Counted from the first letter of the stretch, positions 45,542-53,786 are shown. The stretch is DNA of 64,000 nt from Octadecabacter temperatus (GCF_001187845.1 NZ_CP012160.1:1798001-1862000); one strand, 5' to 3'. Made by a program: numbers and translations. The notes: generated by a model from the sequence alone, not told the origin.

Positions 45542-46570
45542 TTACATCATGAAACAGTCATCAAATGACAATGCGAGCTCTGGCATGTCACCCAAGTTAG
45601 CAAAGTCCACGCCATCCCAAGACCAATCGTTGTTAGCATTGTCTGTGGTGCTGGTCATACTTTGCTCTAGTACGGCTTGAGACAATTCAAACTGGTCGTT
45701 CCACCAATCAGAATTTCCGTTGCTATTGCCGGACCCATTCACGCCCGTACCACTGTTACCGAAGCCGTTTCCTTGGCCGTTGATACCGTCGCCGGTGTTT
45801 CCGTTACCGTTATTGTTGCCACTTCCGGTGGATAGATCATCAAGGAAATCTAAGTTCACCCAGTCGCGCCAGTCAAACGTCCCCTCATCATTGCCTGTAA
45901 AGATGAGAGTATCCGCAACATCCACCGTTTGCTGAGTAACGTCATCGCCTGTCGTGTCTTGAGGCGGTTCTTCGTCACTGGTTTCTGTTGCTGCAACGGT
46001 TTCTTCGCCGTCCTCGGGGTTCACTTCTTCTGGCGTTTCGGTTTCTTCCACAGTTGCGATTTCGTCAGACGCAACAGGCGTTACCTCCAATTCAGGTTCC
46101 GGAGGTGTGCTATCTTCCGCCTCGGTCGTCCCAAAGTTCTGGGTCACCATGACTGAAGCCCACTCCTCGCCATCGATGAAGAAATCACCATCTTCGACCC
46201 CAATTCCGATCTCTGTAAACAGTGGGTTCAGGATCGCAGCTCGGTGGGAGGGGCTATTCATCAGGCCTTCATGTACCTGCACGATGTCATCCGAAAGGCC
46301 TGGTTCGCCGCGTGTGGACTGCCAACCAATGTTTTCACCAACAGCGGACCTCCCTTCTAAAACATAACCTGCGTTCACGGCCCGGTCTTCAGGTTGAGTC
46401 CCATCTACACCTGTATGATTGAAGATGTCATTTTCGAGCATCCAGCTGCTATGATTTTCTGCTGCTGAATTTAGATTATCATCAAAAGTCAGCGGGTCGA
46501 CGCCAACCTTAGCACGTTCGGCATTCACGAGTGCGAGCATCTCTTGTTCCAAAGCACTTGCTTGTGACAT
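45542..46570 (-). CDS. CAP (SCP-like) domain protein with Gly/Asn repeat tail
   Basis: A 342-residue protein. The CAP domain fills about residues 1-140: LVNAERAKVGVDPLTFDDN, DIFNHTGVDG, VGENIGWQS, SPSHRAAILNP and VMVTQNFGT, with the two His and two acidic cavity residues in place. An acidic Pro/Glu/Thr linker follows (about 140-230), then a Gly/Asn repeat (NNNGNGNTGDGINGQGNG) and a Trp/Asp-rich end. There is no signal peptide, so if it is exported, a type I or other route is needed. The start at 46570 follows GGAG; 50 upstream codons are open but include the promoter region. Confidence 0.82.
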   Translation of the reverse strand: MSQASALEQEMLALVNAERAKVGVDPLTFDDNLNSAAENHSSWMLENDIFNHTGVDGTQPEDRAVNAGYVLEGRSAVGENIGWQSTRGEPGLSDDIVQVHEGLMNSPSHRAAILNPLFTEIGIGVEDGDFFIDGEEWASVMVTQNFGTTEAEDSTPPEPELEVTPVASDEIATVEETETPEEVNPEDGEETVAATETSDEEPPQDTTGDDVTQQTVDVADTLIFTGNDEGTFDWRDWVNLDFLDDLSTGSGNNNGNGNTGDGINGQGNGFGNSGTGVNGSGNSNGNSDWWNDQFELSQAVLEQSMTSTTDNANNDWSWDGVDFANLGDMPELALSFDDCFMM

Positions 46571-47025
46571 GGTAGTCTCCTTTCGGTATTTTTCCGGGCT
46601 CAGGCTTGTCCCAAAACCCTTTTTCATTTGATGAGATCTGCTCTGCGCCATTGGCTTAAAAGCAGCCCATCTTTCTTGGTCTGGCCAGGAGCACCCAGCC
46701 AGAAACCTATCGCATCTCAATTTATGAAAATTGAGATTTACTATTTGAATTTCAAATAGTTAGCCAAATGGAATCACCGCTGATCATGACGGCTCATCCA
46801 ATAACTGGGACACTAAGTAGAGCTCGTCACATGAGACAACCCATCGAAAGACTCGCACAAATTTTGAGCGTAAGATTGCCCGACGGCCCGAAACCGACGG
46901 CCAGATTGAGCCTTTTGCAGCGCGAGGTGCAACAGGTTTGTAAAATTCGCAATAACCCGCTCAGCGGATTTCAAGTTCGGATGGATGGGCCGACGAAACC
47001 GGATGAGGGTCGGACCTTGTCTTGA
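46571..47025. other. Non-coding region upstream of the CAP gene
   Basis: These 455 bases hold two neighbouring perfect palindromes in A/T-rich sequence and otherwise no recognisable gene. One 85-codon frame on the plus strand lacks a ribosome site and family likeness. The segment 46860-46925 has the look of decayed intergenic sequence. Confidence 0.45.
46714..46759. promoter_or_regulatory. Two adjacent perfect palindromes upstream of the CAP gene
   Basis: ATCTCAATTT-ATGA-AAATTGAGAT (46714-46737) is followed after three bases by CTATTTGAA-T-TTCAAATAG (46741-46759). Both are perfect, one with a four-base and one with a one-base spacer. They lie about 150 bases upstream of the CAP start, and look like operators for one or two dimeric regulators; the Lrp protein encoded nearby is a candidate. 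Confidence 0.5.
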
Positions 47026-47496
47026 TCAGATGTCGATTTCCAAACTCACTTTGGTGCGGTCCATTGTGACGAAGGTTTTGAACTTCTTGATCGTCTCATT
47101 TGAAAAGAAAAGTCGCTGCGTCAGGGCTTCATATTCCGACATATCTTGCACGAGAATGATCAGCACAAAATCGGCTTCACCAGTGACATAATAGCATTGC
47201 TGGATTTCGGGGGCGTCGATGAAGCTTTGCTTGACCACATCAATTGCCCCTCCCGTCTCAACGTTCAATTCGACTTGGACGACAATGGTTAAGGCAGGTC
47301 CGAAACCTGCGGGGTCTACAGTGGCCGTTTGGGCCGCGATGATACCCGACGCCTCGAGCCGCTTGATCCGGCGTTGCACCGATGGCGCCGATAGATTGAC
47401 CCGCTCCCCGATCACCCGTTGTGGCACGGTGTTGTCCTTTTGTAGAATGCGAAGAATCGCCAAATCGAACGGATCAAGAGTTTTTGAACTTTTCAC
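47026..47496 (-). CDS. Lrp/AsnC family regulator
   Basis: A 156-residue regulator with the N-terminal helix-turn-helix LRILQKDNTVPQRVIGERVNLSAPSVQRRIKRL split into standard helices, and the C-terminal RAM ligand domain with QQCYYVTGEADFVLII. It begins with GTG at 47496. It is transcribed away from a diaminopropionate ammonia-lyase gene across 109 bases, so it most likely senses an amino acid such as 2,3-diaminopropionate, serine or alanine, and controls that gene and itself. Confidence 0.92.
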   Translation of the reverse strand: MKSSKTLDPFDLAILRILQKDNTVPQRVIGERVNLSAPSVQRRIKRLEASGIIAAQTATVDPAGFGPALTIVVQVELNVETGGAIDVVKQSFIDAPEIQQCYYVTGEADFVLIILVQDMSEYEALTQRLFFSNETIKKFKTFVTMDRTKVSLEIDI

Positions 47497-47573
47497 TTAC
47501 AATGCCCGCCTGTTTTGTAAGAATGCTACATATTTTCCGGTAAATTAGAGCACATAACTGCGGTTCAGTGAAC
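47496..47573. promoter_or_regulatory. Divergent Lrp/lyase promoter region with palindromes
   Basis: CTTACAA and TTGTAAG (47496-47502 and 47515-47521) form a perfect 7-base inverted repeat that overlaps the regulator's start codon, suggesting autorepression. GTTCA-G-TGAAC at 47563-47573 is a second palindrome, about 33 bases before the lyase start. An A/T-rich stretch (CATATTTTCCGGTAAATTAG) lies between. Confidence 0.45.
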
Positions 47574-47605
47574 TAAACTTTCATAAACCGATAGAAAGAG
47601 ATCTA

Positions 47606-48793
47606 ATGTTCACGCCATTCAAAACCGCCACCCTCAATCACCACGCAAGCACGCCATTATTCGATGGCTCCGTGACACAAACCCTAAACCGCGCAGATTT
47701 CGATAACGCGGAAAAGGAGATTTCGAACTGGGACGGTTATGCCGAAACGCCTTTGCTTGATCTTCCCGGGCTGGCCGGAAGGCTGGACATCGGTGATCTT
47801 CGCTACAAACACGAAGGTCCACGTTTTGGACTTGGCAGCTTCAAGGCACTTGGCGGGGCTTACGCCGTTTTGCGAACGGTTCAGCGTGAGTTGTCCAAAT
47901 CCATAGGCAAGCAGGCGGATCCGGCCGATATACGCCACGGTCTTTATGCCGAGCAGACGAAGGCGATAACCGTAATTTCCGCCACCGATGGCAACCATGG
48001 GCGCTCGGTCGCCTGGGGCGCCGCACAGTTTCACACACATTGTCGGATCTACATTCACGCCGAAGTCAGTGAGCACCGCGCCGATGCCATGAGAAAATTA
48101 GGTGCCGAAGTGATCAGTGTTGACGGTGACTATGATGCGACGGTCGCCCAAACCCGTGCAGATGCGGAAAAGCACGGATGGTTGATTGTTTCGGACACGT
48201 CTTGGCCTGGCTACACGCAGCCCCCGTTGGATGTGATGTCGGGCTATGGGGTAATGGCGCGCGAGATTGTGCAAAGCTACGCCACACCTCCGACCCACGT
48301 CTTTCTACAAGGCGGCGTTGGCGGGTTGGCCGCCGCTGTCACGGCCGTTTTCCATCAAAAATGGGGGCTCGACGCGCCCCGCGTCGTGATTGTCGAACCC
48401 GAACTCGCGCCTTGTTTGTTCGCAAGCGCAAAGGCTAACAAGGCGACAAATGTGGAGATTTCCAAGGAAACCATCATGGCGGGCCTATCTTGCGGTGAGC
48501 CTTCCGAATTAGCTTGGTCAGTCCTTACGGATGCCGCCCACGACTTCGTCACCATCCCCGATAGCATCGTCGGGCCTATGGTTCGACTGTTGGCCAATGG
48601 CGTCGGTGGTGATGCATCTGTAGAGGCAGGTGAAAGCGGCGTCGCAGGGCTATCTGCTGTTGTTGCGGCTGCCAATCAACTTACTTTAAGGCGGAATTTA
48701 CATCTGGACGCCAATTCACGCATCGTTGTCATCGGCTCTGAAGGTATTACGGATCCGAGTATCTATGCTCAAATCATTGCTGGAGAAATTTGA
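47606..48793 (+). CDS. dpaL: Diaminopropionate ammonia-lyase
   Basis: A 395-residue fold-type II pyridoxal phosphate enzyme that splits 2,3-diaminopropionate to pyruvate and two ammonia. The cofactor lysine is Lys80 in GSFKALGGAYA, the phosphate loop is GGVGGLAAAV, and KHEGPRFGLGSFK together with ISATDGNHGRSVAWGA is characteristic of DpaL rather than threonine dehydratase. It starts after AAAGAGATCTA. D-serine or serine may be side substrates. Confidence 0.92.
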   Translation: MFTPFKTATLNHHASTPLFDGSVTQTLNRADFDNAEKEISNWDGYAETPLLDLPGLAGRLDIGDLRYKHEGPRFGLGSFKALGGAYAVLRTVQRELSKSIGKQADPADIRHGLYAEQTKAITVISATDGNHGRSVAWGAAQFHTHCRIYIHAEVSEHRADAMRKLGAEVISVDGDYDATVAQTRADAEKHGWLIVSDTSWPGYTQPPLDVMSGYGVMAREIVQSYATPPTHVFLQGGVGGLAAAVTAVFHQKWGLDAPRVVIVEPELAPCLFASAKANKATNVEISKETIMAGLSCGEPSELAWSVLTDAAHDFVTIPDSIVGPMVRLLANGVGGDASVEAGESGVAGLSAVVAAANQLTLRRNLHLDANSRIVVIGSEGITDPSIYAQIIAGEI

Positions 48794-48914
48794 CAGCAGT
48801 GACATAGGTAGATCTGGGTTGTAACTTTGAGTGATTTTTCCGAAAGCAGACTTTGGCTGCGATGCAGAAAAACGGTAATCTGGGCTCGAAGCCGTCGTTC
48901 GCTGCGAAAGCATC

Positions 48915-50051
48915 CTACCGAACCAACCTTGCGTGGGTCTCCAGCGCAAAGCGGTCCGTCATGCCCGAAATGTAATCTGATACAATCCGCGCCAAGGCGG
49001 TTTCGCCGTTCGCGTCGGCAACGTCTTTGCGCCATTCAGACGGCAAATGGCTTGGGTTCGCCATAAACAGCGGGAACAAGTCCTCGACCACTTGGGTTAC
49101 TTCGGTGCGCATCTTTACGACGCTGGGGGCGCGATACATCTGGGAGAACAAGAATTTACGCACCACCTTGAGGTCCGCCCAAAGTGCAGGTGAAAACTGC
49201 ACCATCATGCGCCCTGCTCCGCGAATGTCAGCGCAGGTCTTGGGACCAAACGCCTCAAGGTTTGCACGGCTCACGGCAATCACATCCTCGACCAACACGC
49301 CAAAGAAGCGCCGCAATGCTTCGTGGCGGCGGCGATCGGAATCTAGGTTTGGGTACTTCGCGTCCACATCCCGAAAGCAGTCCCCGACGATGGGAAGCTG
49401 CAGTAAATCATCGGTGCCGAACAATTTCGCACGAAGCCCGTCGTGAATGTCATGGTGGTTGTAGGCAATATCATCTGACAACGCCGCCGCCTGCGCCTCA
49501 GCGCTCGCATGGGTGCTGAGTTCCAGATCATGACGTTCGTTGTATTCTTCAAGCGCATAAGGCACCGGCGCATCAACGGGTCCGTTGTGCTTTGCGATCC
49601 CTTCCAAAGTCTCCCACGTCAGGTTCAGCCCGTCCCAATCCGCGTAATGACGCTCAAGCGAGGTTACGATCCGGATCGCCTGGGCGTTATGATCGAACCC
49701 GCCATAGGGCTTCATCAATTCAGACAAGGCATCCTCACCCGTGTGTCCAAACGGCGTGTGTCCAAGGTCATGGGCCAAAGCGACTGCCTCTGTCAGCTCG
49801 GCGTTCAGGCCTAAAACACCCGAAATCGTACGCGCAACTTGGGCGACCTCAATAGAATGGGTCAAACGGGTGCGAAAGTAGTCGCCTTCATGTTCAACGA
49901 ACACTTGGGTTTTATGCTTGAGGCGTCGAAACGCGCTTGCATGAATGATCCGGTCACGATCCCGCTGAAACGGAGAGCGAAATTCGCTTTCTTCTTCAGG
50001 ATACAACCGCCCACGGGTTTCCGTAGGACTGCACGCATACGCTGCTGTCAT
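48915..50051 (-). CDS. dgt: dGTPase-like deoxynucleoside triphosphate triphosphohydrolase
   Basis: A 378-residue HD-domain protein: RLTHSIEVAQVARTI supplies the first His, HDLGHTPFGHTGEDAL the HD and further His, and SDDIAYNHHDIHDGL the last Asp. It removes tripolyphosphate from dNTPs. The N-terminal SEFRSPFQRDRDRIIHASAFRRL is typical of the short alphaproteobacterial type. The ATG at 50051 follows GGGGCAG. It is divergent from erpA across 92 bases, an arrangement shared with related bacteria. Confidence 0.93.
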   Translation of the reverse strand: MTAAYACSPTETRGRLYPEEESEFRSPFQRDRDRIIHASAFRRLKHKTQVFVEHEGDYFRTRLTHSIEVAQVARTISGVLGLNAELTEAVALAHDLGHTPFGHTGEDALSELMKPYGGFDHNAQAIRIVTSLERHYADWDGLNLTWETLEGIAKHNGPVDAPVPYALEEYNERHDLELSTHASAEAQAAALSDDIAYNHHDIHDGLRAKLFGTDDLLQLPIVGDCFRDVDAKYPNLDSDRRRHEALRRFFGVLVEDVIAVSRANLEAFGPKTCADIRGAGRMMVQFSPALWADLKVVRKFLFSQMYRAPSVVKMRTEVTQVVEDLFPLFMANPSHLPSEWRKDVADANGETALARIVSDYISGMTDRFALETHARLVR

Positions 50052-50143
50052 TTCTGCCCCAATCAATTCACGGCGACACTGCCTTGTCGCCTTTACCTAC
50101 CCTCCCTATATTAAAACCAACGCCCAACCTAAAGGCCGCAATC

Positions 50144-50470
50144 ATGTTGACCCTACCCCCTAAAGTGACCCCCCGCGCATTTGAGCGTTTGGCCGAAATT
50201 GGCGCGAACGCCAGCGGCAAAGCCCTGCGTATTGCTGTTGACGGTGGCGGCTGTTCCGGTTTTCAATACGAAATCGATCTGGACGAGGCCAAAGACGACG
50301 ACTTGGTTCTGGAAGGGTCCGGTGAAAAGGTGATCATCGATTCCGTTTCGCTTCCCTTCCTGACGGACGCGACGATCGACTTCACCGAAGAACTGATCGG
50401 CGCGCGTTTTGTCATCGATAATCCGAACGCTAGCAGCTCATGCGGTTGTGGCGTTAGTTTTTCGATGTAA
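50144..50470 (+). CDS. erpA: Iron-sulfur cluster insertion protein ErpA
   Basis: A 108-residue A-type carrier of the HesB/IscA family. The three cluster-binding cysteines are at 37 (GGGCSGFQY), 100 and 102 (SSCGCGVSF). The ErpA name is chosen over IscA because the gene stands alone, away from isc or suf genes, and from the family phrase KVTPRAFERLAEI. The ATG at 50144 follows AAAGG; 20 upstream codons are open but not conserved-looking. It could serve NadA and other cluster enzymes. Confidence 0.9.
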   Translation: MLTLPPKVTPRAFERLAEIGANASGKALRIAVDGGGCSGFQYEIDLDEAKDDDLVLEGSGEKVIIDSVSLPFLTDATIDFTEELIGARFVIDNPNASSSCGCGVSFSM

Positions 50471-50512
50471 TCGGCCACCCTGACTCTCCAAAACACCAGA
50501 CCAACACAGCAA

Positions 50513-50540
50513 CGCCGCGCCTGTTCTATTGGGCGTGGCG
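50513..50540 (+). other. Hairpin downstream of erpA
   Basis: CGCCGCGCC and GGCGTGGCG pair over nine positions (one G-U) around a ten-base loop, 42 bases past the erpA stop. No T-run follows, so it is a weak or factor-dependent terminator at most. Confidence 0.4.
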
Positions 50541-50631
50541 CTACTGGCATGCCAACGCCGTAACCCATTAATCTAATGAATAACTTTCGTTCCACTTCCG
50601 TCGAAATTCTTCTGTGCGTTTCGGCCCAGGG

Positions 50632-50672
50632 ATGTGCGCAATATCGCACATACTAAACGGTTCAGTTTAGTA
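50632..50672. promoter_or_regulatory. Two adjoining palindromes upstream of the small secreted protein gene
   Basis: ATGTGCG-N6-CGCACAT (50632-50651) is followed directly by TACTAAAC-N6-GTTTAGTA (50651-50672). Both are perfect. The second has the size and base pattern of TetR-family operators. They end 64 bases before the start codon of the downstream gene, the usual place for a repressor site. Confidence 0.5.
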
Positions 50673-50736
50673 ATCACCCCCCCTATATCAACTTCATCGG
50701 CAGCAAGAACGCAGCCGCAACAAATTGGAGTTTATT

Positions 50737-51078
50737 ATGAAACGCACTGTTACATCCCTAGCACTGATCGCCGCCCTTTCCGCAGCTGGTGCAGCATCCG
50801 CAATTGAATACAACGCATTCGGCCTGACTGAGACGCAGGACGCCTCTTCCCACGTTGAAGTTGGCCTCGTGCGCTCAGCAACTGCTGGCGAAGTACAAAT
50901 CTTCGCATATGAAGCAGGTGAAGTTGGCGCGTTGCTCGGCGAAACCGCCGTTCACGCGGGTGCAAACCCTGACGTATTTATAAACGTTGGCGCGACACCT
51001 TCTACTGACGTAATTGCTGTTCTTTACGATGCGAACGGCAACGCGACAGCTGAAACAGTTTTGGATCTTGTCCAGTAA
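50737..51078 (+). CDS. Small secreted protein of unknown function
   Basis: A 113-residue protein with a clear Sec signal peptide (RTVTSLALIAALSAAGAASA, cleavage at about 22). The mature part, of about 91 residues, is beta-rich without cysteines: EYNAFGLTETQDASSHVEVGLV, EVQIFAYEAGEVGALLG and DVFINVGATPSTDVIAVLY. I do not recognise a family. The ATG is taken behind GGAG at seven bases. The gene is a single unit with a good terminator and a pair of palindromes in its promoter region, so it is probably regulated. Confidence 0.75.
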   Translation: MKRTVTSLALIAALSAAGAASAIEYNAFGLTETQDASSHVEVGLVRSATAGEVQIFAYEAGEVGALLGETAVHAGANPDVFINVGATPSTDVIAVLYDANGNATAETVLDLVQ

Positions 51079-51102
51079 CATCGAAAGACAACTGATCGAT
51101 TG

Positions 51103-51132
51103 AGGGCTGGCGCAACTGCGCTGGCCCTTTTT
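51103..51132 (+). terminator. Terminator of the small secreted protein gene
   Basis: AGGGC pairs with GCCCT and, beyond a two-base internal mismatch, GCGC with GCGC around an AACT loop; TTTTT follows. It lies 25 bases past the stop. Confidence 0.85.
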
Positions 51133-51193
51133 GCATCCAATGCTTGTGCCTCCCCCAGCCCTGCGTCAAAACGGTGGGCAAGGAGCATTGCAC

Positions 51194-51994
51194 ATGAAAA
51201 TCGCGACATTCAACATCAACGGCGTCAAGGCCCGCATCGGCGCTTTGACAGACTGGCTAGAAGCCTCAAAACCCGATGTCGCGCTGCTGCAAGAAATCAA
51301 ATCCGTCGACGAAGGCTTCCCACGCGAGCACTTTGAAAACCTAGGCTACACCGTCGAGACACACGGGCAAAAAGGCTTCAACGGCGTCGCGATCCTGTCT
51401 AAGCTTCCGCTTGAAGATATCACGCGTGGCTTACCGGGGGCTGAGGGGGCTGGTCGCGAAGGTGTCGATGATATCGAAGCCCGCTATATCGAGGCCACTG
51501 TGATTGGCGAAAAACCCGTGCGCGTCTGCGGGCTGTACTTGCCCAATGGCAACCCTGCTCCGGGTCCAAAATACGATTACAAACTGCGTTGGATGGAACG
51601 CCTTAAGACCCGCGCCGAGGCGTTGATGGAACTTGAAGAACCCTTCCTAATGGCTGGAGATTACAACATAATTCCCCAGCCAGAAGACGCCAAACGCCCC
51701 GAAGCGTGGACCGACGATGCCCTTTTCCGCCCAGACAGCCGCGCCGCATTCCGTCGCCTGTTAAACCTAGGCCTGACAGAAGCGTTTCGCGCCTGCCATC
51801 AAGGTGCAGGTCACTATTCATTCTGGGACTACCAAGCGGGTGCGTGGGACCGCAACGATGGCATCCGCATCGACCATTTTTTACTGTCAAATCAATGTGC
51901 TGACATGTTGAAAGACTGCTGGATTGAGTCCGAGGTTCGTGGCCGTGAAAAGCCGTCAGATCACGTGCCTGTCTGGATTGAACTCGACGCTTAG
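51194..51994 (+). CDS. xthA: Exodeoxyribonuclease III
   Basis: A 266-residue AP endonuclease and 3'-exonuclease of base-excision repair. All motifs are present: MKIATFNINGVKARI, LLQEIKS with the metal Glu, GDYNIIPQPEDAKRP, YSFWDYQAGAWDRNDG, RIDHFLLS and PSDHVPVWIEL with the catalytic His. The ATG at 51194 follows AGGAG; the frame extends 21 codons upstream. The 3' end overlaps that of the convergent monooxygenase gene by four bases. Confidence 0.97.
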   Translation: MKIATFNINGVKARIGALTDWLEASKPDVALLQEIKSVDEGFPREHFENLGYTVETHGQKGFNGVAILSKLPLEDITRGLPGAEGAGREGVDDIEARYIEATVIGEKPVRVCGLYLPNGNPAPGPKYDYKLRWMERLKTRAEALMELEEPFLMAGDYNIIPQPEDAKRPEAWTDDALFRPDSRAAFRRLLNLGLTEAFRACHQGAGHYSFWDYQAGAWDRNDGIRIDHFLLSNQCADMLKDCWIESEVRGREKPSDHVPVWIELDA

Positions 51995-53157
51995 TCGAGC
52001 TGTCCGGTCACATCGTAATTGTAGAGCCAATCCATCTGGCTCAGAAAAAACTTAGGCGCAATTTTTCCTATAACTTTCAGACCACTATGCGCCACAGTTC
52101 GTGCAATTCCGCGCAAGTGATATTTGGTGGCATTTTCATTTGCGGCTTTGATCGCTTCGCGGACGCGCGGAAGGCGCAACCTTTGGTACCGCGCCAAAGC
52201 GGCTTGAATATCATCCGTTTCAGCACAGCACCGCGCCAGAACAAAAGCATCCTCAATCCCCAAATTCGCGCCCTGCGCAAGGAAGGGCAGCGTGGGGTGT
52301 GCGGCGTCGCCAAGGATACAGATATTCCCCTTCGACCAAACCTCTGCGACGGGATGCCGGAACAGCCCCCAAAGGTTCACCTCTTCGACCTGCGTTAAGA
52401 TCTCTTTCACCGCTGGGGCCGCATCCCGAAACACATGACGTAGGTTCCCGGGTTCGTCAGGGTGCGCCCAGCCCTCAGGTGCCCATTGTTGCCGCTCCTG
52501 AACCGCGACGATGTTCAACAGCTTGCCGCGTTCGGGGTGATACACAGGATAGGTCACCATATGGCGACGTGGCGCCATCCATATCCGCGCGACGGAGTCC
52601 GCATCAGGCGCTGGGATAAGCGCACGCCACGCCACCTGCCCCGTAAAAAACGGATCCTGTGCGCCGTTCAATACGGAACGTGTGCCAGAGTGAATACCCT
52701 CTGCCCCGATGACCAAATCAGCATCAAGATCAGCCGTATCGACGCGTCTGTTCACATGAAGTTTTGCGCCAGCAGTCTGACAACAGTCCAGCAACAGATC
52801 AATCAGCTCGGCACGGTGGAAAAACCGGTAGCTGTAGTCAACGTATTCAGACAGATCAAACTGCGTCACACGTCGCCCCGAGAGGGCATCCATCGGTTCA
52901 ACGGCCTCTGCGGTGATGCTGGCCTGAATGACAGCTGCATTGATGCCCAAAGCCGCAAGCGCGCGATTGCCGTTCGGCGTAATTTGAATACCCGCGCCGA
53001 CCTCGGATATCTTTGGGGCCTGCTCATAGATATCCACTTGCGCCCCACTGCGCGCGAAAGCCAATGCCGCGGTCAGCCCGCCAATACCGCCCCCCACAAC
53101 GCAAACGCGGCGGCCCTTGTTGGAGCCGCCGCTGAAAATCTTTGTACTGTCTAGCAA
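51991..53157 (-). CDS. FAD-dependent aromatic-ring monooxygenase (salicylate hydroxylase-like)
   Basis: A 388-residue class A flavoprotein hydroxylase: FAD motif VCVVGGGIGGLTAALAF, the middle DLVIGAEGIHSGTR, and the flavin ribityl motif CILGDAAHPTLPFLAQGANLGIEDA. GAGIQITPNGNRAL is typical of salicylate and 3-hydroxybenzoate hydroxylases. The substrate is unknown; no ring-cleavage genes are near. I place the start at TTG 53157, seven bases after GGGG and 13 bases past dksA; a longer frame to 53223 would overlap dksA. The start is therefore uncertain. Confidence 0.82.
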   Translation of the reverse strand: MLDSTKIFSGGSNKGRRVCVVGGGIGGLTAALAFARSGAQVDIYEQAPKISEVGAGIQITPNGNRALAALGINAAVIQASITAEAVEPMDALSGRRVTQFDLSEYVDYSYRFFHRAELIDLLLDCCQTAGAKLHVNRRVDTADLDADLVIGAEGIHSGTRSVLNGAQDPFFTGQVAWRALIPAPDADSVARIWMAPRRHMVTYPVYHPERGKLLNIVAVQERQQWAPEGWAHPDEPGNLRHVFRDAAPAVKEILTQVEEVNLWGLFRHPVAEVWSKGNICILGDAAHPTLPFLAQGANLGIEDAFVLARCCAETDDIQAALARYQRLRLPRVREAIKAANENATKYHLRGIARTVAHSGLKVIGKIAPKFFLSQMDWLYNYDVTGQLD

Positions 53158-53170
53158 GGTTTTACCCCGA

Positions 53171-53593
53171 TCAGTCGTTGCGGTGAATTTTCTCACGACG
53201 TTCGTGACGCTCTTGCGCTTCAAGGCTCATGGTTGCGATGGGACGTGCATCAAGGCGTTTCAGGCTGATTGGGTCGCCCGTTACGCTGCAGTATCCAAAT
53301 TCACCCTCATCAATGCGGCGCAGGGCCCCATCGATTTTGGCGACCAGCTTGCGCTCACGGTCACGCGTGCGCAGTTCCAGTGAACGATCAGTTTCTTCAG
53401 ACGCGCGGTCAGCAACATCAGGGATGTTACGTGTGCCGTCTTTCATCGCTTCGATCGTGTCGCGGCTGTCTTCAAGGATCTCGCCACGCCAGCTCATCAA
53501 CTTACGGCGGAAATATTCCACCTGCTTGTCATTCATAAATGGTTCGGAATCGGCCGGAACATAATCGTCCGGCAAAAATGTTTCGGACTTCAT
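53171..53593 (-). CDS. dksA: RNA polymerase-binding transcription factor DksA
   Basis: A 140-residue DksA with the N-terminal segment MNDKQVEYFRRKLMSWRGEIL, a coiled coil, and the tip DVADRASEE that keeps the DxxDxA pattern needed for action in the RNA polymerase secondary channel. The zinc-finger region is degenerate: FGYCSVTGDPISLKRLDARPIATMSL keeps one of four cysteines, so zinc is unlikely to be bound. It should mediate the ppGpp response. The ATG at 53593 follows AAGGGAG; 17 upstream codons are open. Confidence 0.93.
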   Translation of the reverse strand: MKSETFLPDDYVPADSEPFMNDKQVEYFRRKLMSWRGEILEDSRDTIEAMKDGTRNIPDVADRASEETDRSLELRTRDRERKLVAKIDGALRRIDEGEFGYCSVTGDPISLKRLDARPIATMSLEAQERHERREKIHRND

Positions 53594-53786
53594 TTTCGCT
53601 CCCTTAGAGGTTGGCGACGCTGATGAATTCTGCTCTTTTGACACTAATAATACCCCCTCTTTCCGCTTCCTTTACTCTCTCGCGGGCATGCTGTCACCCC
53701 CTTGTTGATCAACTATTCATGGGTTGAAGCCGCACAGTGGAGTGATACCGTTAACATCTTAGAAATTCATGACGAGCAGGCCACTT

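Noticed and set aside
46714..46759. Palindromes as insertion-sequence ends
   Set aside because: No transposase, no target duplication and no second copy in the window.
46768..47025. An 85-codon plus-strand frame upstream of the Lrp gene
   Set aside because: No ribosome site, no hydrophobic or domain pattern, and composition like the decayed non-coding sequence around it.
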